A stretch of 64,000 nucleotides of DNA from Hymenobacter psoromatis (GTDB lineage: Bacteria; Bacteroidota; Bacteroidia; Cytophagales; Hymenobacteraceae): NCBI GenBank assembly GCA_001596155.1, contig CP014771.1:4774001-4838000 (forward strand), in the 5' to 3' direction. Positions 16,210-23,859 of this stretch are shown here, one piece after another (position 1 is the first letter of the stretch; the number at the start of each line of letters is the position of its first letter). Position numbers and translations under genes: made by a program. The notes under the pieces were generated by a model. That model saw only the letters and a program-made list of their open reading frames with translations, ran no database searches and was not told where the DNA came from.

Positions 16210-17022
16210 ATGACTACCCCCATTTACCAGGTCGATGCCTTCGCACGCCGGCCCTTCACCGGCAACCCGGCCGCCGTGTGCCCGCTCGCCGAGTGGCTGC
16301 CCGCCGAAACCATGCAGCTTATCGCGGCCGAAAACAACCTGGCCGAAACCGCTTTTTTCGTGCCTTTGACCGGCGAGGAAGCCGATTTTCACCTCCGCTG
16401 GTTCACGCCCACCTTCGAGATTGACCTCTGCGGCCACGCCACGCTGGCCACGGCCCACGTGCTCTGGCAGGAGCGCGGCTACGCCAAGTCCGAAATCGTT
16501 TTTCAAAGCAAAAGCGGCCTGCTGAAAGTGCGCCGCGAGGCCGATGGCCGGCTGGTGCTCGACTTTCCCAGCCGTCCGCCGCGCGCCCTACCCCCCGCCG
16601 AGCACCCCGAAGTGCTCACGCGCGCGCTCGGCCCCGGCGCGGCCACGCCGCTGGCCGTGCTGGCCTCGCGCGATTTAGTGGTCGAGTTTGCCCACGCCGA
16701 CGAAGTGTTGGCCCTGCGGCCCGACTTCGCCGCGCTCGAAGGCCTGGGCTACATTGGCCTCATTGCCACCGCGCCGGGCAGCGGCGCGGTCGATTTCGTG
16801 TCGCGCTTTTTCGCGCCCGAGGTGGGCGTGCCCGAAGACCCGGTGACCGGCTCGGCGCACAGCACGCTCATCCCGTTCTGGGCCGCGAAGCTGGGCAAAA
16901 CCGAGCTGTTTGCCCGCCAGGAATCGGCGCGGGGCGGCGAGCTGTGGTGCCGCCTGCGCGGCGACCGGGTGGCCATTGGCGGCTACGCGGTCACGTTTTT
17001 GCGCGGCGAGGCGCAGCTGTGA
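16210..17022 (+). CDS. PhzF-family isomerase/epimerase-like protein
   Basis: The 270-residue protein has the diaminopimelate-epimerase-like fold of the PhzF family: IYQVDAFARRPFTGNPAAVC, the catalytic Glu in AENNLAETAFFVPL, LRWFTPTFEIDLCGHATLA and the second-half equivalent EDPVTGSAHSTLIPFWAAKL. PhzF isomerises an intermediate in phenazine synthesis, but no other phenazine genes are near, so this is one of the many stand-alone homologues of unknown substrate. ATG at 16210. Confidence 0.93.
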   Translation: MTTPIYQVDAFARRPFTGNPAAVCPLAEWLPAETMQLIAAENNLAETAFFVPLTGEEADFHLRWFTPTFEIDLCGHATLATAHVLWQERGYAKSEIVFQSKSGLLKVRREADGRLVLDFPSRPPRALPPAEHPEVLTRALGPGAATPLAVLASRDLVVEFAHADEVLALRPDFAALEGLGYIGLIATAPGSGAVDFVSRFFAPEVGVPEDPVTGSAHSTLIPFWAAKLGKTELFARQESARGGELWCRLRGDRVAIGGYAVTFLRGEAQL

Positions 17023-17042
17023 GCGTCCTGGGCAGCAGGTAA

Positions 17043-17050
17043 TATCTTTG
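17043..17050 (+). promoter_or_regulatory. candidate -7 element for the LytTR regulator
   Basis: TATCTTTG matches the Bacteroidota TAnnTTTG consensus and lies 46 bases before the regulator's ATG. A -33 TTG is not obvious, so this remains a candidate. Confidence 0.4.
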
Positions 17051-17096
17051 CCTGACCCGCACTCTCCCCAAGTCATTTTGGGTTCCGCTCCACGCT

Positions 17097-17822
17097 ATGA
17101 CAAACACTGCCCCACTCACCTGCATCATCGTTGATGACAACGAAATCAACCGGCTCACCCTGGAGCATCTGGTTGACCTCACCCCCGAGCTGCAGCTGCT
17201 GGCCTCGCTGCCCGGCGGCCTCGAAGCACTGGCGTTTTTTCGGCAGGGCGGCCACTGCGACCTGCTGCTGCTCGACGTGGAAATGCCCACCCTCACGGGC
17301 CTGGAGCTAGTCAGGCTGCTGCCCAAACCCGTGCCGGCCATCGTGCTGGTAACCACGCACCGCGATTTCGCGGTAGCAGCTTTCGAGCTGCAAGTGGTTG
17401 ATTACCTGGTAAAACCCGTGGAGCTGGTGCGCTTCAACCAGGCCGTTGGCAAGGTGCTGGCCGCGCGCGCGGCCGCCCTGCCCCCCTCCAGCCCCGCCAA
17501 GGCCGAGCCGGCCCCCGAGCTGTTCGTGAAAGTGGGCACCCGCTCCATCAAGATTAATTTCGACGACGTGCTCTACATTGAGGCGCTCTCGACCTACTCG
17601 GTGCTGGTGACGACCACCCAGAAACACATCGTGTACCTGACGCTCAAGGCCCTGAGCGAGCGCTTGCCCTTTGCCCATTTCGTGCGCGTGCACCGTTCCT
17701 ACATCGTCAACATGCGGCGCATCGAGGCCATCGAAGACCACATGCTCAAGCTCGGCAACTATGAGGTGCCCGTCGGCAAGTCCTACCAGGAAGAATTTGC
17801 CCGCCATTTAAGGAGTTTGTAA
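17097..17822 (+). CDS. LytTR-family response regulator
   Basis: The 241-residue protein has an N-terminal receiver domain (CIIVDDNEINRLTLEHL; phospho-acceptor Asp in LLLLDVEMPTLTGLEL; Lys in DYLVKPVELVRF) and a C-terminal LytTR DNA-binding domain (LFVKVGTRSIKINFDDVLYI, FVRVHRSYIVNMRRIEAIED). Such regulators normally answer a histidine kinase of the 5TM or LytS type, but none is adjacent. The convergent hybrid kinase at 17989-20661 is of another class. The usual domain pair and length are complete. Confidence 0.93.
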   Translation: MTNTAPLTCIIVDDNEINRLTLEHLVDLTPELQLLASLPGGLEALAFFRQGGHCDLLLLDVEMPTLTGLELVRLLPKPVPAIVLVTTHRDFAVAAFELQVVDYLVKPVELVRFNQAVGKVLAARAAALPPSSPAKAEPAPELFVKVGTRSIKINFDDVLYIEALSTYSVLVTTTQKHIVYLTLKALSERLPFAHFVRVHRSYIVNMRRIEAIEDHMLKLGNYEVPVGKSYQEEFARHLRSL

Positions 17823-17832
17823 ATGGTGAGGT

Positions 17833-17978
17833 GGTGAGTAAAAAAGAACGTCATGCTTATCTGGCGTCCGCTTGTCGAAGCATCGCGCTCGCATCGTTAC
17901 ACGATTGGGTTTACTACCCCACGCGAGATGCTTCGACAAGCGGACGCCAGATAAGCATGACGTTCTTTTTTACTCACC
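17833..17978. repeat. 52-bp perfect-arm hairpin repeat (GTCAT family, ATGCT/AGCAT type)
   Basis: Arms 17833-17884 and 17927-17978 are perfectly complementary over 52 bases. The core (GAACGTCATGCT, ATCTGGCGTCCGCTTGTCG, AAGCATC) is shared with the element at 47721-47837. It separates the convergent LytTR and hybrid-kinase genes and could terminate both. Confidence 0.92.
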
Positions 17979-17988
17979 ATCTCACCAC

Positions 17989-20661
17989 TCACACTTCCCG
18001 CGGCAGCTCGGCCAGCACGCGCTGCACCTGGGCGATTAGCTGGGTGGCGGCGGCGGGCAGCCGCGGGTAGTGAGCGGGCGTGGCGGCTTCGAGCTGCTGC
18101 ACGGCGGGCGTCACGTGGGCCACGCCCACCGATTCGAGGCTGGGCTTGATGTGGTGCGTGATGCGGGCCACCTCGTCCCAGTGGCCAGTGGTGGCGGCTT
18201 CCTGCAGCCGGGCGAGGCTGTCGGGCATGTTGCGCAGGAAAGAGTGAATGATTTTCACCACGAACTCCTCGCGGCCCCGCGCCAGGGCGCGCAGCTTGGT
18301 CAGGTCGTAGCTCGGCGGCGCGTTGTCGGCCGGGGCAGGGGGTAGCAGCCGCGCCAGCGTGTGGTACACCTCTTCCTCCTCAAAGGGCTTGGCCAGGCAG
18401 GCATTCATGCCGGCGGCCAGGTAGCGCTCGCGGTCGGTGCGGAAGGCGTTGGCCGTGAGGGCCACGATGGGCACCCCCGCCCGCGCCGGGTCGGGCAGCG
18501 TCCGGATGGCGGCCGTGGCATCGAGGCCGTTGAGGCCGGGCAGCTGAATATCCATCAGCACCACGTCGAATGCCTGCGCCTCGTCGCGCACGCGGTGCAC
18601 GCCGGCCAGGCCATCCTCGGCCTCTTCCACGATGGCCCCCCAACCCTCAAAAAGCAGCCGGGCCACGGTGCGGTTTATCTCGTTGTCTTCGACCACCAGC
18701 AGCCGCCGGCCGTGCAGCACCCCAGTGTCGTAGGCGTCGGTGGCGAGAACGGCGGCGGGGCCCTTGGCCTTGGGCAGCGTGAGGCTGAAGGCAAACGTGC
18801 TGCCCTGCCCCACCCGGCTGCTGAGCGTGAGCTGGCCGCCCAGCTGCTCGGTCAGCGCCCGCGAAATGCTCAGGCCCAGCCCAGTGCCCCCAAAGCGCCG
18901 CGTGGTGTCGGAATACGCCTGCGTGAAGCCCTCAAAAATCAGCTCCTGCTTGTCGGGCGCGATGCCGATGCCTGTGTCCTCCACGCTGAAGCGCACGGTG
19001 AGGGTAGCATCGGTTTCGGCCAGCTGCTTGCCAATCACAATGATGCGCCCGCCGGGCTCGGTAAACTTTATAGCATTAGCCACCAAGTTGATAAGAATCT
19101 GGTTGAGGCGGTGCGGGTCGCTCAGCACCCAGGGGTAGGCGCAGGTGGTGCGCAGCGGCGTGCCGGCAAAGTGCAGCCCTTTTTCCTGGGCCTGGGCCAC
19201 GAGCGGGCGCAGCGCCTCACTCATCGAGTCGCACAGGTTGAAGGCCACGGCCTCCAGCTCCAGCTTGCCCGAGGTAATTTTGGCCATGTCGAGCACGTCG
19301 TTGATAACGTGCAGCAGGTGCTGCCCCGCGTGCCGGATGGTGCGCACGAAATCCTGCTGGCGCCCGTCGAGGCTGGTTTTGCTGAGCTGGCTGGCCATGC
19401 CCAGCACCCCATTGAGCGGCGTGCGAATTTCGTGGCTGATATTGGCCAGAAAGTTTTCGCGGGCCCGCACGGCCGCCTCGGCGGCAGTTTTGGCGCGTTT
19501 CAGCTCGCGCTCGGCCAGCACGCGCTCCGTAATATCCTGGCCGTAGCCAATAACGTACGGCTCCTGGTCAGGTTCGCGCACCACGTGGTTGTCGTAGAGC
19601 AGGTAGCGGGTAGGGCGGCCCTCGCAGGTCAGGGCCATCGTGCCATGCTGATTATCAGCGGTCGCGAAGCGCCGCAGGTACTCGGCCACCCCCGGCTCGT
19701 GCTCCAGGGCGCACAGCCCGCTCAGGTGGCGGCCCGGCAGCGCGGCCAGGGGCAGGCCCAGCAGGTCGGCGGCGGCGGGGTTGGTCGTGAGCAGGTGGCC
19801 CGCCAGGTCGTGGGTACAAATGAGGGCCTGCGAGTGCATCATCAGGTCGCGGTATTGTTTTTCGCGCTGGGCCAGGGCCTGGCTGGCCTGCCGCTGGGCC
19901 GTGATGTCGTTGCTCACCACCAGCACCTGGCGCGTGCCGTCGGGCCGGTTGAGCGGGCGCTTCACCACGTAAAAATGATGCAGCTCGCCCGAGGCCAGCG
20001 TCACCTCCGCTTCCGTCGTCAGCTGCTCGTTGGTGGCCAGCACCCACGCGTCGGTGGCCAGGTGCCGCGCCTGCTGCGCGGCTTGGTGGGGGGTAGGCGG
20101 CCGGGCCTGCGTGGGGTGCAGGTAGCCGGTGCGCTCGCGCAGCTCGGTCGCCGCGCGGTTTTCGAAAGCAAAGCTGCCGGCCGCGTCGCGCACGAAAATT
20201 GCGCTGGGCGTGGCGTCCAGAATAGCACTAATAAAATCCTGTTGCTCAGCTAGCTGCTGCTTGGCCCGCACCCGTTCGGTAGTTTCGGCCAGGAAAACAG
20301 TGAGGCAGCCCGGCCGCGCGGGCATGGCCACCACCTGCATGTGGAAGTGCCGCTCGCCCACCAAAATTGCCTGCCCATGCGCCTGCGGGCCCAGGGCCGC
20401 CACGCCCCGCAGCTGCTGGCGCACCCGCACCTGCTCGGCGCGGCTCAGGCCCTCGCGCAGCGCCAGCGCGGCCGGATTGGCGTAGAGCTGCCGGCCGTTG
20501 GCATCGAGGCTAATAATGGGGTTGGGATTGAGCTCGGGCAGGCTGGCCAATAGCTGCGCCTCGGGTGGCCGGGGGGGGTAGGGCGCGGCGCGGCGGATAG
20601 CGTAGGGGCGGATAGCATAGGATAACACAAATGGGAGGACTAAAGTACTCACCCTCCGCAA
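17989..20661 (-). CDS. PAS-containing hybrid sensor histidine kinase with receiver and Hpt domains
   Basis: The 890-residue protein reads, in order, three PAS-type sensor modules (about 30-390; e.g. SLDANGRQLYANPAALAL and ICTHDLAGHLLTTNPAAADL), a HisKA domain with phospho-His in NFLANISHEIRTPLNGVLG (about residue 410), an HATPase domain (NLVANAIKFTEPGGRI; GTGLGLSISRALTEQLGG), a receiver domain (LLVVEDNEINRTVARLLF; DVVLMDIQLPGLNG) and a C-terminal Hpt domain (ARITHHIKPSLESVGV). The whole phosphorelay is in one chain. No transmembrane helix is evident, so sensing is cytoplasmic. The N-terminal ~30 residues are uncertain, and a later start is possible. Confidence 0.92.
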   Translation of the reverse strand: MRRVSTLVLPFVLSYAIRPYAIRRAAPYPPRPPEAQLLASLPELNPNPIISLDANGRQLYANPAALALREGLSRAEQVRVRQQLRGVAALGPQAHGQAILVGERHFHMQVVAMPARPGCLTVFLAETTERVRAKQQLAEQQDFISAILDATPSAIFVRDAAGSFAFENRAATELRERTGYLHPTQARPPTPHQAAQQARHLATDAWVLATNEQLTTEAEVTLASGELHHFYVVKRPLNRPDGTRQVLVVSNDITAQRQASQALAQREKQYRDLMMHSQALICTHDLAGHLLTTNPAAADLLGLPLAALPGRHLSGLCALEHEPGVAEYLRRFATADNQHGTMALTCEGRPTRYLLYDNHVVREPDQEPYVIGYGQDITERVLAERELKRAKTAAEAAVRARENFLANISHEIRTPLNGVLGMASQLSKTSLDGRQQDFVRTIRHAGQHLLHVINDVLDMAKITSGKLELEAVAFNLCDSMSEALRPLVAQAQEKGLHFAGTPLRTTCAYPWVLSDPHRLNQILINLVANAIKFTEPGGRIIVIGKQLAETDATLTVRFSVEDTGIGIAPDKQELIFEGFTQAYSDTTRRFGGTGLGLSISRALTEQLGGQLTLSSRVGQGSTFAFSLTLPKAKGPAAVLATDAYDTGVLHGRRLLVVEDNEINRTVARLLFEGWGAIVEEAEDGLAGVHRVRDEAQAFDVVLMDIQLPGLNGLDATAAIRTLPDPARAGVPIVALTANAFRTDRERYLAAGMNACLAKPFEEEEVYHTLARLLPPAPADNAPPSYDLTKLRALARGREEFVVKIIHSFLRNMPDSLARLQEAATTGHWDEVARITHHIKPSLESVGVAHVTPAVQQLEAATPAHYPRLPAAATQLIAQVQRVLAELPREV

Positions 20662-20710
20662 TGATACCAGCCCTCAGCCCTCGCGCCCGCCACAACTCAC
20701 CCAGAGGTGC

Positions 20711-20748
20711 AAAAAAAAGCTCCTTTCGTGCAAGAAAGGAGCTTTTTA
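20711..20748 (-). terminator. intrinsic terminator
   Basis: AAAGCTCCTTTC and GAAAGGAGCTTT form a strong stem, followed on the minus strand by eight T. It lies about 30 bases after the stop of the secreted-protein gene at 20780-21319 and before the hybrid kinase. The plus strand also ends in five T, so it may work both ways. Confidence 0.88.
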
Positions 20749-20779
20749 TTCGAAAAAATACAACTCAGGCTGCGTGCGC

Positions 20780-21319
20780 TTAGCGACCCAGCACCATGTG
20801 CACCAACTGCGGCGTGCGGCTGTCAATAGTTACCCGGCTGCTACCCAGGCCCACGTAATCGGCTTGCAGGCTCAGGGCCATCTGGGCCGGCACCTGCAGG
20901 TGGAAGTTGCCTTGCGCATCGGTCACTGCCACTTGGCGGGCATTAGCGGCGGGAAAAACGCACACGCCGGGGCAGGGCCGGCCACTGGGGTTCAGCACCA
21001 CGCCCGTCAGGCACACCAGCTGCGGCTCGGCCACTACGGGCTGGGCGCTGGGGGTAGGGGCCGCGGCGGGCGGCGGCGCGATAGCTACCGCATGGGTGCC
21101 GGTTCGGGGGGCACCCTTACTTCCGGCCAGGGCAGCAGCTTTGGCTGCCGCGCCTGGCCGGGCCGTCGCACTTCGGCGGGCAGGAGCGGTGGGCCGGTTG
21201 GTTTTTGAACCAACCGGCTGGGTGCGAGCCGCCAGTGCCGGCCCGGCGAAGAGCAGGGAGCAGGCAACGGTGGCGGCGAAAAAAGAGCGAAGGCTTAACA
21301 TAGAAGAGCGAGGTAACAT
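20780..21319 (-). CDS. secreted protein with carboxypeptidase-regulatory-like domain (paralogue 1)
   Basis: The 179-residue product has a signal peptide (LRSFFAATVACSLLFAGPAL), a low-complexity Ala/Pro-rich linker, and a C-terminal beta-sandwich domain starting CLTGVVLNPSGRPCPGVCVF and containing VAVTDAQGNFHLQVPAQMAL. This is the carboxypeptidase-D regulatory-like fold, usually an adhesion or ligand-binding module. Two cysteines in the GRPCPGVCVF motif could form a disulfide. It is a close relative of the gene at 21573-22031 with the same layout. Function unknown; it may be a surface or periplasmic structural protein. Confidence 0.75.
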   Translation of the reverse strand: MLPRSSMLSLRSFFAATVACSLLFAGPALAARTQPVGSKTNRPTAPARRSATARPGAAAKAAALAGSKGAPRTGTHAVAIAPPPAAAPTPSAQPVVAEPQLVCLTGVVLNPSGRPCPGVCVFPAANARQVAVTDAQGNFHLQVPAQMALSLQADYVGLGSSRVTIDSRTPQLVHMVLGR

Positions 21320-21516
21320 AAATAGTATTTCCGGGGGAATTACTGTAATAAAAGTAGTCCAAACCTAGGTACTCTGGTAGCTCTTCTAGCTGAATAGCAT
21401 ATTCTGCTAGCTGGGTTATGACTTTTTTCAGGTCAGTGCAATTCTAAAACGTATTAGTTCAATCTGATTCTTAAGTTTATTGCTCGGCATGAATGCGGGC
21501 TGTTCAAAAAGCGAAA

Positions 21517-21545
21517 AGCCACCTGCCAGGACCTGGCAGGTGGCT
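21517..21545 (-). terminator. intrinsic terminator of secreted paralogue 2
   Basis: AGCCACCTGCCAGG pairs perfectly with CCTGGCAGGTGGCT, followed on the minus strand by T-rich sequence (CTTTTCGCTTTTTG). It lies 28 bases past the stop of the gene at 21573-22031. The remaining interval up to 21319 is AT-rich and shows no gene; it should hold the promoter of paralogue 1. Confidence 0.8.
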
Positions 21546-21572
21546 GAAAAGCGCGGGCGAGCGGAGCAGGAG

Positions 21573-22031
21573 CTATTGCCCCAGCGTGATGCGCAATGGC
21601 TCGGCCGAGGGCTTATCGACCGCGACCCGGCTGCTACCCACGCCGAAATACTCGACTTGCAGCACCAGGGCCGTGTCCGCGGGCACGGATAGTACAAAAG
21701 CGCCTTTGGCATTGGTCACCACGAGCTGCCGCGGGGCACCCGCCGGAAACACGCTGGCACCGGGGCAAGGCCGGCCGTCGGGGTTCAGCACCAAGCCTTT
21801 GAGCTGCACCAGCTGACTAGCAGGGGGGGCTACGCTGACGGTTGCCAGGGCGGCGGCACTGGCTTGCGCCGGGAGCGCCGCCGGGCTGGCTTTGTCGGCC
21901 GCGGCGGCCTTTTTGGGAGCGGGATGGCCCACGGGCGGGCCGGCGGCGTGGGCCACGGCCTGGCCCGCCGCCGTGGTCAGGGCCAGGGGCAGGGCCACGA
22001 GCACGGCGCGAAAAGTGTAGAAGGAAAACAT
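21573..22031 (-). CDS. secreted protein with carboxypeptidase-regulatory-like domain (paralogue 2)
   Basis: The 152-residue product has a signal peptide (FYTFRAVLVALPLALTTAAG), an Ala/Lys/Pro-rich linker and a C-terminal domain LKGLVLNPDGRPCPGASVFP, LVVTNAKGAFVLSVPADTAL, EYFGVGSSRVAVDKPSAEPL. It aligns almost throughout its last 80 residues with the neighbouring paralogue at 20780-21319, so the two arose by tandem duplication. Both have their own terminators and are probably transcribed separately. Function unknown. Confidence 0.75.
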   Translation of the reverse strand: MFSFYTFRAVLVALPLALTTAAGQAVAHAAGPPVGHPAPKKAAAADKASPAALPAQASAAALATVSVAPPASQLVQLKGLVLNPDGRPCPGASVFPAGAPRQLVVTNAKGAFVLSVPADTALVLQVEYFGVGSSRVAVDKPSAEPLRITLGQ

Positions 22032-22188
22032 AGAAGGAATAAGAAGCGGATAGGAGCGGCCAGTAAGGCTGCGGCACTTACGGGGGAGCGCCGCCAGCCG
22101 ATGTCGCTGCTTACCCGCTCTTCGCTGAGCAGGGGATTTTCGTGGCCCAAACCAGGATTTGGCTTAGCCGACGAGAAATTGCGCGCCG

Positions 22189-22839
22189 CTAGCTGGCCCG
22201 GCGGGGGGTAGGCTTGCGCGGGGCACCGGTGGTGGCCAGGGCGCGGGCAGGGTTATCTTCCAGAAACTTGCCCCAGCTTTTAGAGCCGGCCTTCACGTTG
22301 TTGCCCTGCTGGTAGTGGTGGCACAGGGCCACGGCCAGCGCATCGGTGGCGTCCAAAAACTTGGGCGCTTCCTCGATGGGCGGCAGCACCAAGGTTTGGC
22401 GCAGCATGCGGGCCACCTGCTCCTTATCGGCCGAGCCCGAGCCGGTGACGGCCTGCTTGACCTTAGTGGGCGCGTATTCCACAAACGGAATATCGCGCGA
22501 CAACGCGGCGGCAATCGCTACCCCCTGCGCCCGGCCCAGCTTGAGCATACTCTGCACGTTCACGCCGTAGAAGGGGGCCTCAATGGCCAGTTCATCGGGT
22601 AGAAACTCGTCAATCAGCTCCAGCATCCGGGTGAAAATCCGCTTTAGCTTTACGGCGTGATTCGTACCCAGGGCCTTCATATTGATAACGTCGTATTGCA
22701 GCACCTTCACGTGCTGCCCGCGCACCTCAATAACGGCGTAGCCCATAATCTGGGTGCCGGGGTCGATGCCCATGATGACCTTCTCGGCCGGGGGCAGCCG
22801 TTGGAGGGGGGTAGGGGGCAAGGTGCGGGAAACGGCCAT
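22189..22839 (-). CDS. ruvC: crossover junction endodeoxyribonuclease RuvC
   Basis: RuvC resolves Holliday junctions together with RuvAB. The 216-residue product has the RNase-H-like catalytic acids: Asp in IMGIDPGTQIMGYAVIE, Glu in ELAIEAPFYGVNVQSMLKLG, and Asp residues in FLDATDALAVALCHHYQ. The KVKQAVTGSGSADKEQVARM segment is also characteristic. The C-terminal ~30 residues (SWGKFLEDNPARALATTGAP) extend beyond the core, common in Bacteroidota. ATG 22839 (MAVSRTLPPT) is taken; a TTG nine bases earlier is unlikely. It is divergent from the membrane-protein gene, the two 5' ends touching. Confidence 0.95.
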   Translation of the reverse strand: MAVSRTLPPTPLQRLPPAEKVIMGIDPGTQIMGYAVIEVRGQHVKVLQYDVINMKALGTNHAVKLKRIFTRMLELIDEFLPDELAIEAPFYGVNVQSMLKLGRAQGVAIAAALSRDIPFVEYAPTKVKQAVTGSGSADKEQVARMLRQTLVLPPIEEAPKFLDATDALAVALCHHYQQGNNVKAGSKSWGKFLEDNPARALATTGAPRKPTPRRAS

Positions 22840-23859
22840 GTTCTTCAAAGTTACGCCCCCGCGCCCCCCGGCCGGCCGCGCCGGGGCCCGCGCTGGGTCA
22901 CGCTGGCCAAAATCGGCGTCACGCTGCTCACGCTGGGGCTGCTCTACCGCTCGGTGTTTGCCGCGCCCGACACGGCCGCCGCCTGGCGGCAGCTGCTAGC
23001 CACCACGCTCGGCGGCGCGGGCCGCGGGGCGGTGCTGCTGGCCCTGGCCCTGGTGCCCCTCAACTGGGGCCTGGAAGCCTGGAAATGGCAGCGCCTGGCG
23101 CAGCATTTGGAGCCGGGCCACTCGTTTGGGCGCAGCCTGCGGGCAGTGGTGCTGGGCCTCACGCTGGGCTTCGCGACCCCCAACCGGGTGGGCGATTACG
23201 CCGCCCGCATCCTGACCCTGCACTCGCGGCAGCGGCTCGATGCCGTGGGGGCCGTGTTTCTGGGCCGCTACGCGCAGCTGGTGGCCACGCTGCTGGCGGG
23301 CGGGGCGGGGCTGCTGTTTTTTTTGCTGAAATTTTACCTCGTGGGCTACCCGGCCGCGCAGGTGGGGGTAGGGCTGGCGGCCGGCCTGGGCGGCGCGCTG
23401 GCGCTGCTGCCGCTCTACCGTTCGCGGCTGCTGCTGGCGGCCCTGGCGCTGGTGCGCCCGCTACGCCGCTTTCGGCGCTACCTGGCCGTGATGCCCACCT
23501 ACTCAGCCACCGAGCTGCACGCGGTGCTGGGCATTTCGGCGCTGCGCTACGCGGTGTTTTGCGGGCAGTTTTTGCTGCTGCTGACTGCCTACGGGGTGCG
23601 CGGCCCGCTGGGGCCGGCCGTGGCCGCCGTGGCCGGCACGTTCCTGTTCAAGTCACTTGTCCCCTCGCTCAATGCCCTGGCCGATGTGGGCGTGCGCGAG
23701 CTGTCGGCCACGCACCTGTTTGGGCTGCTGGGCCAGCCGGCGCTGCCCGTGCTTAGCGCCAGCCTGAGCCTGTGGGTCATCAACATCGCGCTGCCCAGCG
23801 CGCTCGGGCTGCTGCTGCTGCCCGGCCTGCGGGTGCTGCGCGAGCGCCGCAAGCGGTGA
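22838..23859 (+). CDS. lysylphosphatidylglycerol synthase TM-region-like (UPF0104) membrane protein
   Basis: The main frame encodes about 330 residues with eight or so hydrophobic helices: WVTLAKIGVTLLTLGLLYRS, the family motif EAWKWQRLAQHLEPGHSFGR followed by LGLTLGFATPNRVGDYAAR, and FLGRYAQLVATLLAGGAGLL. This resembles the flippase/UPF0104 family found with glycosyltransferases. The start is unclear: no ATG or GTG precedes the first helix in this frame, while ATG 22838 (MFFKVTPPRPPAGRAG) is in another frame, so a one-base frameshift in the C/G-rich stretch 22855-22900 is possible. Stop overlaps the next gene's ATG (TGATG), implying translational coupling. Confidence 0.75.

Noticed and set aside
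18361..20253. 630-residue open frame antisense to the hybrid kinase
   Set aside because: It lacks domains and is low-complexity (Gly/His/Arg/Val-rich), while the opposite strand encodes a complete histidine kinase. High GC leaves antisense frames open.
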